Source of the DNA: Candidatus Scybalomonas excrementigallinarum | GTDB lineage: Bacteria > Bacillota > Clostridia > Lachnospirales > Lachnospiraceae | Length of the DNA: 58,768 nt | Assembly (NCBI GenBank): GCA_018710905.1 | Contig: DVIZ01000116.1 | Location: forward strand, 1-58,768 | Direction: 5' to 3' | Shown here: positions 28,636 through 37,365 of the stretch, piece by piece | Layout: each line of letters starts with the position of its first letter | How positions within the stretch are numbered: position 1 is the first letter of the stretch | The notes under the pieces: generated by a model | What the model saw: only the letters and a program-made list of their open reading frames with translations | Database searches by the model: none | Told to the model about the DNA's origin: nothing | Made by a program: the position numbers and the translations under genes

Positions 28636-28820
28636 CATAGGAAATACCTTGTTACATTAATTTGCAAAAGTGCTGTTTCCTATGAAATAAAAAAGTACTA
28701 CGTGCGAACGATGCGCAGCGAGCAAAGACGATAATTTTACTTCGCAAACTGCTCGCGCGCGGCAAAGTGTACATTGCTAGAAGAAACTTAAAGTCGCGAA
28801 GAGTGTGCAATGCACACTTT
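28632..28820. repeat. Structured intergenic repeat, copy B
   Basis: Three nested elements can be paired: ATTTCATAGGAAA/TTTCCTATGAAAT (28632-28644 with 28676-28688), GCGAGCA/TGCTCGC (28718-28724 with 28750-28756) and AAAGTGTACATTGC/GCAATGCACACTTT (28764-28777 with 28807-28820, one weak pair). Copy C near 54.4 kb has the same layout with changed but still complementary arms, which argues for a conserved fold in RNA or single-stranded DNA. The rest of 28,475-29,014 holds only the terminator above and the leader of the ABC gene. Confidence 0.7.
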
Positions 28821-29014
28821 ATTCTCGTTTTTATTCAACATTATATGACAGTGAGAGAGAATAACAAAGAAAAGTGCTCCTTGTGCATGGGTAAGGCATT
28901 CACTTGAAGAGGATTACAACTTACTTTATCATAAATGCAACTTAACGATAGGATTATTGAAATAATCTAGTTTTATTGATATTATCCACATATACTAATA
29001 AAAGGAGGAGCGAT

Positions 29015-29965
29015 ATGAGTATTATAAAGGTGGAAAATTTGACAAAAACATATGGTGATTTTGTGGCAGTCAATCATATTTCTTTTACCGTTGAAAAAGG
29101 AACTTTATTTGGTTTTTTAGGAGTGAATGGAGCAGGGAAAACAACAGTAATCAACATGCTCACTACTTTACTTGCGCCAGATGAAGGAACAGCTGAAATT
29201 TGTGGAGAAACATTAGGGAAGAACAATGAAGCAATACGAAGAAAAGTTGGGGTTGTGTATCAACAAAATTGCTTAGATGATATCTTAACAGTGGAAGAAA
29301 ATTTATTGTGCAGAGGAATTCTTCATGGTGCAACAAGAGAGAAAGCTAGAACACAATGTAAAAAGCTGAGTGAAATTTTAAAGCTGGATGAAATATTAAA
29401 GAAAAAATATCGTATGTTGTCAGGGGGACAAAAAAGACGTTGTGAAATTGCGGCAGCATTAATGCATACTCCAGAAATATTATTTTTAGATGAACCAACA
29501 ACAGGGGTAGATCCAGCAACAAGAGCTGATGTATGGAAGATAATAAAAGAGTTACAAAAAAAAGAGAAGATGACAGTTTTTCTTACGACACATTATATGG
29601 AAGAAGCGGCAGGAGCAGAAAATATCATTATTATGGATCGTGGAACTATTGTGAACTCAGGAACTCCATTCCAACTGAAAGAAAGATATGCAACGGATAA
29701 GTTGAGAGTATATTATAACGAGAAAAATAAAGAAGTATTATTTTCATGTTTCTTATCATTAGGAGAACAAAAGAATGTGGTGGTAATAGAGAATGGTATT
29801 TTAGAAATAGAGATTCCATCTACTATTAGTTCCATTCCAATTATAAAGGACATAGAACCATATATACAAGGTTTTGAAGTAATTCAAGGGAATATGGATG
29901 ATGTTTTTCTTAATGCTTTAAAAAGAGATCGGTCAGTTCCCAAATCGAGATTATGTAGAAGATGA
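29015..29965 (+). CDS. ABC transporter ATP-binding protein (drug-export DrrA type)
   Basis: A 316-residue ATPase with Walker A GVNGAGKT, a Q-loop (VVYQQNCLDD), signature LSGGQKRR, Walker B EILFLDEPT and the DrrA-type C-terminal domain ending near MDDVFLNA. It would energise export of a drug, peptide or lipid through an ABC-2 permease. The ATG at 29015 has AAAGGAGGAG upstream. The last dozen residues (DRSVPKSRLCRR) read out of frame into what looks like permease sequence, so the gene's end has been altered by the deletion that removed the permease start. Confidence 0.88.
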   Translation: MSIIKVENLTKTYGDFVAVNHISFTVEKGTLFGFLGVNGAGKTTVINMLTTLLAPDEGTAEICGETLGKNNEAIRRKVGVVYQQNCLDDILTVEENLLCRGILHGATREKARTQCKKLSEILKLDEILKKKYRMLSGGQKRRCEIAAALMHTPEILFLDEPTTGVDPATRADVWKIIKELQKKEKMTVFLTTHYMEEAAGAENIIIMDRGTIVNSGTPFQLKERYATDKLRVYYNEKNKEVLFSCFLSLGEQKNVVVIENGILEIEIPSTISSIPIIKDIEPYIQGFEVIQGNMDDVFLNALKRDRSVPKSRLCRR

Positions 29966-29981
29966 AAAAAATGCTCAATTA

Positions 29982-30686
29982 TTGATTTATTCGTGGACAA
30001 GTGCAGGAATTATTTCTATGAATGCGGTTACTGTTACATTGGCAATATACTCTACAATGATCAAGGATAGAATGAGTGGAAAATTAAATTCTATTTATAC
30101 GGCACCAGTGAGTCGTACCGTTATTACAGTGAGTTATATTGCAACAGCATGGATTGCGGCTATCATTGTTTGTGTTTTTACACTAATTGTTACAGAAATG
30201 TATGGTATTATACAAGGTTTAGAGGTTTATTCAATAGCACAGCATATACATATTTTGGGGATCATAGGTATGAATTCTTTTGTATACGCTACATTTATGT
30301 ATTTACTGGCACTGATAGCGAAATCAGAAGGAGCATGGAGTGGGATAGGGACACTGGTAGGAACTTTAGTAGGGTTTTTAGGGGCAATCTATATTCCAAT
30401 TGGTTCCTTGTCGGATTCCATACAGAGCTTATTAAAGTGTATACCGATCATTTATAGTACAGCATTATTCCGAAAAATGATGTTAGAGAGTATTTTAAAG
30501 CATACGTTTGATGGGATTCCAAAAAATGTGACTAGGCAATATCGAGAAGCTATGGGAATTGATATAACAATTTTTGAACATTCAGTGAGTGGCTTTGAAA
30601 TAGGTATTGTACTTTTATTGATTGGAATTGCATTTGTAGGAATTGATGTATGTATTTTAAAATATAGCAAAAAAGTAGACAGGTAG
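29982..30686 (+). pseudogene. ABC-2-type permease lacking its N-terminus
   Basis: The 234 residues correspond to the last five membrane helices of an ABC-2 (DrrB-like) permease, including the family stretch for the loop after helix 2 (DRMSGKLNSIYTAPVSR) . The frame continues upstream without a start to about 29,922, reading RDYVEDEKNAQLLIY, which also looks like permease, but the first cytoplasmic segment and first membrane helix (roughly 90-130 residues) are missing. The nearest usable start is a TTG at 29982 without a good ribosome site. Export by this transporter is probably lost. Confidence 0.7.
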
Positions 30687-30695
30687 GAGAAGAGA

Positions 30696-31133
30696 GTGAA
30701 GATTACAATAGAAAGCCCAAGTCTTGGAGAAGAAGATGAAATTATTATTCGATGTCATAATCTCGATGATAAAGTTATGAATCTCCTATATGCTTTAAAA
30801 AATGAAACAGTTCCCATCATAGGATATATGGATAATAAGCTCGTAAAATTATCTCCAAAAGATATTTATTATTTTGAATCCGTAGACAATAAAGTATTTG
30901 CATATACTCAAAATGCAGTGTATGAAGTTCGAAAAAAGTTATATGAAATCGAGAAAGATTTTTCTCATACTGACTTATTGAGAATTTCAAAATCGGTTAT
31001 TGTTAACTTGGCTAAAGTTGCTTATTTAAGACCGATTTTTAATGGACGATTTGAAGCAAGTTTAAAAAATAAAGAAAAAGTAATTATATCAAGGCAATAT
31101 GTAGCCAAGTTAAAGCAAAAACTTGGAATATAG
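30696..31133 (+). CDS. LytTR-family DNA-binding regulator
   Basis: A 145-residue protein whose residues about 45-143 form a LytTR DNA-binding domain (LSPKDIYYFESVDNKVFAYT, then LLRISKSVIVNLAKV, then VIISRQYVAKLKQ). It has no receiver domain. Such short LytTR proteins are nearly always encoded with a DUF3021 membrane protein that holds them inactive, and with an ABC-2 exporter that they control. Here it follows the exporter by 9 bases and precedes DUF3021 by 9. Start is GTG. Confidence 0.9.
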   Translation: MKITIESPSLGEEDEIIIRCHNLDDKVMNLLYALKNETVPIIGYMDNKLVKLSPKDIYYFESVDNKVFAYTQNAVYEVRKKLYEIEKDFSHTDLLRISKSVIVNLAKVAYLRPIFNGRFEASLKNKEKVIISRQYVAKLKQKLGI

Positions 31134-31142
31134 GAGGATAGT

Positions 31143-31571
31143 ATGAAAATAATCAGTAGTTTTATAAAATGGTATTTCTATATTACGACAGGAATACTTT
31201 TTGTCTGTGCCATTAACATGACTCTTTCGAGGGAGGAAAATATTCCGAGTGATACATTATGGAAAATTTTATTGTCAGGATTTTTAACAACGGTAGTTAC
31301 AATGTTTTTTCTGTTCAGAGAGAGCGATAGTAAATTCGTGATGGGATATAGAATGATTCTCCATTATTTAGCACTTGGTATTGTAATGATTTTGAGTGGC
31401 CGTTGGTTTGGTTGGTTAGAGTTTGATATATCAGGAATTGTTATGATGTTACTATCAGTAGCAGTCGTTTATTTCTTAACTTCTTTTGCTTACTATATTT
31501 TAGATAGAAAAGAGGCACAAGAGATTAATCAGAAATTAAATGAGAAGTATCATGATGACGGCAGAGAATAA
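31143..31571 (+). CDS. DUF3021 membrane protein
   Basis: A 142-residue protein with four membrane helices (about 8-26, 35-54, 66-84 and 92-116) and a charged cytoplasmic tail, the standard DUF3021 layout. In known LytTR regulatory systems the DUF3021 partner binds and inhibits the LytTR protein at the membrane. It follows the LytTR gene after AGGAGG. Confidence 0.88.
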   Translation: MKIISSFIKWYFYITTGILFVCAINMTLSREENIPSDTLWKILLSGFLTTVVTMFFLFRESDSKFVMGYRMILHYLALGIVMILSGRWFGWLEFDISGIVMMLLSVAVVYFLTSFAYYILDRKEAQEINQKLNEKYHDDGRE

Positions 31572-31939
31572 GAGCAAGATAATACGATAGAAATACCGCC
31601 CTAATACATGAGAATGATAGGAATTAGATGTATATTTTATTATAATCGCATGCTTTCATGTAAGGAATGAACATACATGAAAACGAAAGAGAAAAGAATA
31701 CTTTTCAATATCATATGAGCAATACAGTTATTTTTTTTATTTGCAATTTTAAAAAATAATTATTTCATTTTAGTTTTTTGTGGTATGATAGAAAGAAAGT
31801 CTTTTCAAAGAATCGTATAGCATATGATTTCTTGGAAAATAAGGACGTTGCATGATTTTGATGGAAACGTTTTGTGAAATTTCAATTTGATTCCGATTTT
31901 CAAGAAGGATTTCGTAAAGGAATTGGGAAGGAGTAAAAA
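31572..31939. other. Intergenic region upstream of lactate dehydrogenase
   Basis: No gene is seen. TATGAT at 31784-31789 could be a -10 box but has no clear -35. GGAAACGTTTTGT near 31,862 is a weak match to a catabolite-response element. Confidence 0.35.
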
Positions 31940-32875
31940 ATGAGTAAAATTGTAATTATTGGTGCGGGACATGTCGGTTCTATGTGTGCACTAAATTTAG
32001 CACAGATTGGGATTTGTGATGAGATTGTACTAATTGATATTGTAGAAGGAAAAGCAGATGCACAAGCAAAAGATGTGGCAGATGCTACGGTATTTATGAG
32101 TAGAACTCCGGTAGTAAGAGCAGGTGTATATGAAGATTGTAATGATGCAGATATCATTGTCAACGCTGTTGGAATGTCAAGAAAGAAAGGTCAAACTCGT
32201 CTTGATATGTTAGATGATAGCATTCAGATGATGAAGGATGTTATTGAGAAATTAAATAAGACAAAGTTTTCAGGCTATTTTATTTCTATTACAAATCCAT
32301 GTGATGTCATTGTAAATTATGCAAGAAAGCATTTAGACTTGCCAAAGAATAGAATTTTTGGAACAGGAACGTCTTTGGATACGGCTCGTCTTAAATTAAC
32401 ATTACATCGTTTAACAGGGGTTGCGGTTAATTCCATTCAATGTTTTGCATTAGGAGAACATGGGGATTCTTCTATGGTTCCAATGTCTCATATTTCCTTT
32501 ATGGGAAAACCTCTTTTTGAATTACAAGAGGAGAAACCAAAAGTTTATGGTAAAGTGACAGAAGAATTATTGCTTGATAGAACGCATCAGCTTGGCATGG
32601 AGATTGTCATTGGGAAAGGTTCTACTGAGTTTGGAATAGGAGCAGCAGTAGCCGACATTTGTAAAGCGATTTTCTATGATGAAAAGAAAATTATTCCAGT
32701 ATCTGCGTTGCTAGAAGGAGAGTATGGAGAAGAAGAAATCATGATAGGTGTGCCAGCCATTATCGGAAAAAATGGAATGGAAGGAATTCTTTCACTTCGT
32801 CTTACTGAGAGTGAACTGAAAAAATTCCATGCATCTTGTGAAGTGGTGCGTTCCTATATAAGAAGAGCAGAGTGA
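31940..32875 (+). CDS. L-lactate dehydrogenase family protein
   Basis: A 311-residue NAD-dependent dehydrogenase: Rossmann motif GAGHVGS (8-14), the acidic end of beta-2 (LIDI) that selects [18 protein letters not shown] and the catalytic His in GEHGDSS. The gap before and after these motifs fits L-LDH or the related L-2-hydroxyisocaproate dehydrogenases; the substrate-specificity loop reads [10 protein letters not shown], where Gln favours a small substrate such as pyruvate. It would reoxidise NADH during fermentation. GGGAAGGAG precedes the ATG. Confidence 0.88.
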   Translation: MSKIVIIGAGHVGSMCALNLAQIGICDEIVLIDIVEGKADAQAKDVADATVFMSRTPVVRAGVYEDCNDADIIVNAVGMSRKKGQTRLDMLDDSIQMMKDVIEKLNKTKFSGYFISITNPCDVIVNYARKHLDLPKNRIFGTGTSLDTARLKLTLHRLTGVAVNSIQCFALGEHGDSSMVPMSHISFMGKPLFELQEEKPKVYGKVTEELLLDRTHQLGMEIVIGKGSTEFGIGAAVADICKAIFYDEKKIIPVSALLEGEYGEEEIMIGVPAIIGKNGMEGILSLRLTESELKKFHASCEVVRSYIRRAE

Positions 32876-32911
32876 AAGGAATCATGGAAAGCTAGGAAAA
32901 ATATTAAAAAA

Positions 32912-32967
32912 ACTTCCTTTTAAGTAGATAGTTTTTTGTTACTTTACTTGTCTATTTAAAAGGAAGT
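32912..32967 (-). terminator. Bidirectional terminator between ldh-like and fructokinase genes
   Basis: ACTTCCTTTTAA (32912-32923) and TTAAAAGGAAGT (32956-32967) form a perfect 12-bp stem. On the minus strand it is followed by TTTTTTT, terminating the fructokinase gene. Confidence 0.82.
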
Positions 32968-33048
32968 ATCCGAAATGTTAATGATATAAATTTTTTATTA
33001 TAGATATATAATAAAAATTGAAAGCTACTAAAAAGGAGGGGTGTAAAA

Positions 33049-34002
33049 TTAAGGATTTAGTTTTTGTAAGACTTCGTCTATTGTTGGGAGTGCTGGAATA
33101 GCACCACGTCTTGTTACGCAAATAGAGGCAACAGCATTAGCAAATCTTACACATTCACAAAGCTCATCAAAAGAGAGAGTATCGAGTGATTTTTTTGTTT
33201 TTAATAATTGGGAAGTGAATCCACCCCAAAAAGAATCGCCTGCTCCTGTTGTATCAACCACCTTACTTTTAAAACTAGGAACAAGGCAAGAATCTTCTTT
33301 TGTTTGAAGGAAAGCTCCATTTGCCCCGAGTGTGATCACTACGATTTTTATTCCTTTCTCTATAAGAGACTTGGCAGCTAGTTCAGGCTCTTGAAATCCA
33401 GTCAATAGCTTCGTTTCTTCATCAGAAATTTTTATAATATCTACATAGGGAAGAGGAGCGCGCATTTCATTGATGGCAATAGATTCTGTTGTCCAAAGAG
33501 ATTTTCGGTAATTTGGATCATAAGAAATAATAGCACCTGCTTTTTTTGCACAAGAAATGGCCTTATAGGTTGCCAGGCGACAGGGCTCTGTTGTTAAAGA
33601 AAGAGAACCAAAATGAAACAGTCTTGTTTGTTCTAATAGTGTAACGTTAAGTTCCTCTACTTTTAATTGTGTATCTGCACCAGGTTTTCTGGAAAATGAG
33701 AAAATACGCTCTCCATTTTCCTTTAAATCGACAAAAGCAAGGGTTGTAAAATAATTTGGATCTTGAATAAGACCAGAAACATCAACGTTTTGTCTTTCTA
33801 ATACTTCTTTTAAAAAGTCACCATGCATATCCGCACCAACTTTTCCAATAAAAGCAGTTTTTAGACCGAGTTTTGTACTGGCAATTAGCATATTTGCTGG
33901 TGCACCACCTGGATTTTGTTCAAAAAGTTTCATTCCAGACTTGGAAATTCCGTTATTGGTAAAATCAATTAATAGTTCTCCTAATGCGACAATATCAAAC
34001 AT
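33049..34002 (-). CDS. PfkB-family fructokinase
   Basis: A 317-residue PfkB sugar kinase: GELLIDF at the start, NPGGAPANM (sugar-binding), and DTTGAGDSFWGGF with the catalytic Asp near the end. Overall it looks like bacterial fructokinase. It would phosphorylate fructose released by the GH32 enzyme of the divergent operon. The start at 34002 has AAAGGAG at 7 bases; longer in-frame ATGs lack a site. The start overlaps the end of the LacI regulator gene by 8 bases, so the two form one operon. Confidence 0.9.
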   Translation of the reverse strand: MFDIVALGELLIDFTNNGISKSGMKLFEQNPGGAPANMLIASTKLGLKTAFIGKVGADMHGDFLKEVLERQNVDVSGLIQDPNYFTTLAFVDLKENGERIFSFSRKPGADTQLKVEELNVTLLEQTRLFHFGSLSLTTEPCRLATYKAISCAKKAGAIISYDPNYRKSLWTTESIAINEMRAPLPYVDIIKISDEETKLLTGFQEPELAAKSLIEKGIKIVVITLGANGAFLQTKEDSCLVPSFKSKVVDTTGAGDSFWGGFTSQLLKTKKSLDTLSFDELCECVRFANAVASICVTRRGAIPALPTIDEVLQKLNP

Positions 34003-35014
34003 AATCATTCTCCTTTTCTCTTTTAGTTGTTCCCCCAAATTCATATTTTACTGGTAATAATGTGAGTGTTGGGCGTGTATCTTGTTCATTGGAGAGTAAA
34101 ATGGATACACAGGTATTAGCAAGTTCTTTAATCGGTTGACAAATAGAAGAAACAAAAAGTTCTTCTTCTCCAAACTGTCGGATACCATCAAATCCAATAA
34201 TTTGTACATCTTCTGGGACACGATATCCTTTCGACTCTAAGATTTTTTTAGCTTTAAATGCGTGTAAATCGGTATTAGAAAAGATTCCATCAAAGTCTAA
34301 CGTATGATCGGGATTTTCGTGTTCGCAAATAAAAGCTTGGAGTTCTTTTTCCACATTATCATAAACATTTTTATCAAGAAAAATTGGTGTAATGTTATGT
34401 TTTTGACAAGCGGCAAAATATCCATCTTTTCGTTTATCTGCTTCCCCTGGAATTGATGAACTGAAACGAATAAATGCTGGACGTTTACATCCAAGTTCTA
34501 ATAGTTTTTCGGTAGCGATAATTCCTCCCATATAATTATCAGAAGAGACCATAGGGGTAAAATTATTATCAAAATGGCGATCAAAAGAAACAAGAGGAAT
34601 TGTTTTGGATACATATTTTCCAATATCAGAGTAAGTAAGAGCAATAATTCCATCTACTTTATTCTGAGAACATAAGTTGAGATATTCTATTTCTTTTTCA
34701 CGAATACCGTCAGAACAACAGAGCATTAATTTATATTTTTGTTGATAAAGGGCAGATTCTACATAGTGAGCAAAGGTTGAAAAAAATGGATTAATATTAT
34801 CTGGAATAATGAGAGCAATGATATTAGTCCGATTTGTTTTTAACCCTCGAGCATAAGTATTGACTTCATAGTTTAATTCTTTAATGGCTTCTTCAACTTT
34901 TAATCGATACTCTTCTCCAACAGGAATACCATTGATAACTTTAGAAACTGTGCCAAGAGCGACACCAGCTTTTTTGGCAACATCTTTCATAGTAGGTGCA
35001 TTTTGTTTTTTCAT
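33995..35014 (-). CDS. LacI-family regulator of the fructan/sucrose locus
   Basis: A 339-residue LacI/GalR regulator: N-terminal helix-turn-helix TMKDVAKKAGVALGTVSKVING and hinge, then a periplasmic-binding-protein-like ligand domain. The start at 35014 (MKKQNAPTMKDV) is chosen by family alignment; no clear ribosome site is seen before any candidate. It faces the importer operon and most likely binds the two palindromes TGAAACGTTTCA between them, releasing on a sugar or sugar phosphate. Confidence 0.88.
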   Translation of the reverse strand: MKKQNAPTMKDVAKKAGVALGTVSKVINGIPVGEEYRLKVEEAIKELNYEVNTYARGLKTNRTNIIALIIPDNINPFFSTFAHYVESALYQQKYKLMLCCSDGIREKEIEYLNLCSQNKVDGIIALTYSDIGKYVSKTIPLVSFDRHFDNNFTPMVSSDNYMGGIIATEKLLELGCKRPAFIRFSSSIPGEADKRKDGYFAACQKHNITPIFLDKNVYDNVEKELQAFICEHENPDHTLDFDGIFSNTDLHAFKAKKILESKGYRVPEDVQIIGFDGIRQFGEEELFVSSICQPIKELANTCVSILLSNEQDTRPTLTLLPVKYEFGGTTKREKENDYV

Positions 35015-35305
35015 TTTATTAATAAGCAGTATTCTTGAAAATAGTAACAAATACATGTCTATCATCGGATGAATTTTCTTAAAAAACTTGTATTTGCCTT
35101 TTGAAGAAATCTGCGACTCCTTTCTATCTTTAATTTATGGGAAGACAACAAGTAACAAGATATTCTAATAGAATTTTTATTTGGCAATAGACTATAAGAG
35201 CTTGTAAGCGTGTCTCTCACGTTTCATATCCTATAATAAATGCGGAAGTTATTTTTATTATACTGTAAAATACAGGGGATTACAATAAGAATAAGGAGAT
35301 TTTTG

Positions 35306-35317
35306 TGAAACGTTTCA
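35306..35317. promoter_or_regulatory. LacI-type operator 1
   Basis: A perfect palindrome TGAAACGTTTCA, identical to a second copy 140 bases away. A degenerate third half site lies near 35,217-35,227. Either the local LacI protein or CcpA could bind such sequences. Confidence 0.75.
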
Positions 35318-35401
35318 TAAAAATATAGACAAAAAATAACAGATAAAATTATATATATTATACAAATATACTGCTAAATAATAATTTTATTCAAACAAAT
35401 A

Positions 35402-35430
35402 TTGACATTATAAAGTTAGTAAAGTAAAAT
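35402..35430 (+). promoter_or_regulatory. Promoter of the fructan importer operon
   Basis: TTGACA (35402-35407) and TAAAAT (35425-35430) are 17 bases apart, just before operator 2. Confidence 0.7.
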
Positions 35431-35445
35431 GAAAACATAATACTG

Positions 35446-35457
35446 TGAAACGTTTCA
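35446..35457. promoter_or_regulatory. LacI-type operator 2
   Basis: The second perfect TGAAACGTTTCA, placed around the expected transcription start of the importer operon (15 bases after the -10 box), where a bound repressor blocks initiation. With operator 1 it could allow looping. Confidence 0.78.
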
Positions 35458-35500
35458 TATATCGCAAACCAAAAGGAAATGGATGGAAAGGAGTGGAGAT

Positions 35501-36445
35501 ATGAAACAAAGAAAAGAAAAAACAGCTAAAGTTGTCCAAGGAAAATTAACAGTTGTAGATAAACTGCGATATATTAGAGCGAATTGGCAACTTTATGTCA
35601 TTTTTCTCTTACCAGCATTGCTCTTAACAATTATTTTTAAATATGTTCCAATGGGCGGTGTTTTAATTGCTTTTAAGGATTACAATGCGTTAGAAGGTAT
35701 TATAGGAAGTCCCTGGGTTGGACTGAAATATTTTGAGAGATTTCTATCATCGCCAGACTTTTTACAATATTTGATGAACACATTGAAATTAAGTCTTTAT
35801 GGCTTGTTGTGGGGATTCCCGATTCCTATTATTCTAGCACTTTTATTAAATAGAATTAGAAGAGTGGGAATTAAGAAGAAAATTCAGCTTTTAATTTATG
35901 CGCCAAATTTTATTTCTGTTATTGTTCTTTGTGGTATGGTTCGTATTTTTTTATCACCTGTAGGACCAATTAATCACATGCTTGGTACAGAGATTAACTT
36001 TATGACAATGCCAGAAGCATTTCGAAGTATTTATATTATCAGTGGTATTTGGCAAGGAGCGGGCTGGGCTTCTATTCTTTATACGGCAGCACTTTCCAAT
36101 GCAAGTCAAGAATTGACAGAAGCAGCTGTGATTGATGGTGCAAATATTTTTCGTCAAATTTTAAATGTGGATCTTCCAGCAATTAAAAATATTATTGTGA
36201 TCCAGTTTATTTTACAGGCGGGTAATATTATGAGTATTGGATTTGAAAAAGCATATGCATTACAGACAGATATGAATATGCCAGCATCTGAAATTTTGGC
36301 AACCTATGTATATAAGATGGGGCTTTTAAACGGAGATTATGGATTTTCTACAGCAGTAGGTTTATTTAATTCTGTGATTAATGTTATTTTATTACTCTTT
36401 GTGAATAAAATTGTTTCTAAATTAAATGAAGGTGAAGGAATATAG
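35501..36445 (+). CDS. ABC sugar transporter permease (LplB type)
   Basis: A 314-residue inner-membrane permease with six helices and the EAA loop EAAVIDGANIFRQIL near residue 210, which contacts the ATPase. It resembles LplB/YteP permeases that import oligosaccharides. The ATG at 35501 has AAAGGAG 7 bases upstream. It forms an operon with the next permease and binding protein; no ATPase gene is in the operon, so a shared MsmK-like ATPase elsewhere must drive it. Confidence 0.9.
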   Translation: MKQRKEKTAKVVQGKLTVVDKLRYIRANWQLYVIFLLPALLLTIIFKYVPMGGVLIAFKDYNALEGIIGSPWVGLKYFERFLSSPDFLQYLMNTLKLSLYGLLWGFPIPIILALLLNRIRRVGIKKKIQLLIYAPNFISVIVLCGMVRIFLSPVGPINHMLGTEINFMTMPEAFRSIYIISGIWQGAGWASILYTAALSNASQELTEAAVIDGANIFRQILNVDLPAIKNIIVIQFILQAGNIMSIGFEKAYALQTDMNMPASEILATYVYKMGLLNGDYGFSTAVGLFNSVINVILLLFVNKIVSKLNEGEGI

Positions 36446-36457
36446 GAGGAAAATAAG

Positions 36458-37348
36458 ATGACAAAATATAAACATATGACAAAATCCGATAAGATCCTTT
36501 TGGCAATCGGATTTCTTATTTTAGGAATTTTTGTAATTAGTATTATTGTTCCAATTGTTTATGTTATAGTTGCCTCCTTTATGGATCCAACCATATTACA
36601 GAACAAAGGAATTTCCTTTCATTTTAAAGATTGGACATTAACTGGTTACCAAAGAGTTTTAGAGAATAAAATGATTTGGATAGGATTTCGAAACTCGATT
36701 CTCTATTCATTAGGATTTACATTTATCTCTGTGTCTATTACAATTTTGGCAGCTTATCCTATGTCTAAAAAAGAATTTGTTGGAAGAAAAATTTTCAATG
36801 TTATTTTTGTAATCACGATGTTTTTTGGTGGTGGACTAATTCCAACCTATTTAGTTGTAAGTAATTTAAATATGCTCAATACTCCATGGGCAGTGATTTT
36901 ACCAGGAGCATTTAATGTGTGGAATATGATTTTAGCAAGAACTTATTTCCAATCCATTCCAAAAGAATTACGAGAGGCGTCAGCGGTTGATGGAGCAAGT
37001 GAATTAGTACATTTTTTTAAAGTATTGCTTCCAGTGTGTAAGCCGATTATTGCGGTATTAGCACTCTATCAATTTGTTGGTATGTGGAATAGTTATTTTG
37101 ACGCATTAATTTATATTGATGATGCCAACTTACAACCATTACAACTTGTGTTACGTTCTATTTTGATTCAAAATACACCAGAACCTGGAATGATTGCAGA
37201 TATGCAAAGTATGGCGGAAATGGCAAAATTAGCAGAACTATTAAAATATTCAACCATTGTAATATCAAGTATTCCATTATTAGTAATGTATCCATTCTTC
37301 CAAAAATATTTTGATAAAGGAATTATGGTTGGCTCTGTGAAAGGTTAA
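36458..37348 (+). CDS. ABC sugar transporter permease (YtcP/LplC type)
   Basis: A 296-residue permease with six membrane helices and an EAA loop (REASAVDGASELVHFFKV, about 172-189). It has the AAYPMSKKEF stretch typical of carbohydrate importer second permeases. It would pair with the LplB-type permease 12 bases upstream to form the channel. AGGAGG precedes the ATG. Confidence 0.9.
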   Translation: MTKYKHMTKSDKILLAIGFLILGIFVISIIVPIVYVIVASFMDPTILQNKGISFHFKDWTLTGYQRVLENKMIWIGFRNSILYSLGFTFISVSITILAAYPMSKKEFVGRKIFNVIFVITMFFGGGLIPTYLVVSNLNMLNTPWAVILPGAFNVWNMILARTYFQSIPKELREASAVDGASELVHFFKVLLPVCKPIIAVLALYQFVGMWNSYFDALIYIDDANLQPLQLVLRSILIQNTPEPGMIADMQSMAEMAKLAELLKYSTIVISSIPLLVMYPFFQKYFDKGIMVGSVKG

Positions 37349-37365
37349 TAAAAGGAGAAGAAATT

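Noticed and set aside
31855-31880. Possible catabolite-response element before the lactate dehydrogenase gene
   Set aside because: Several mismatches to the cre consensus; kept only as a remark in the intergenic entry.
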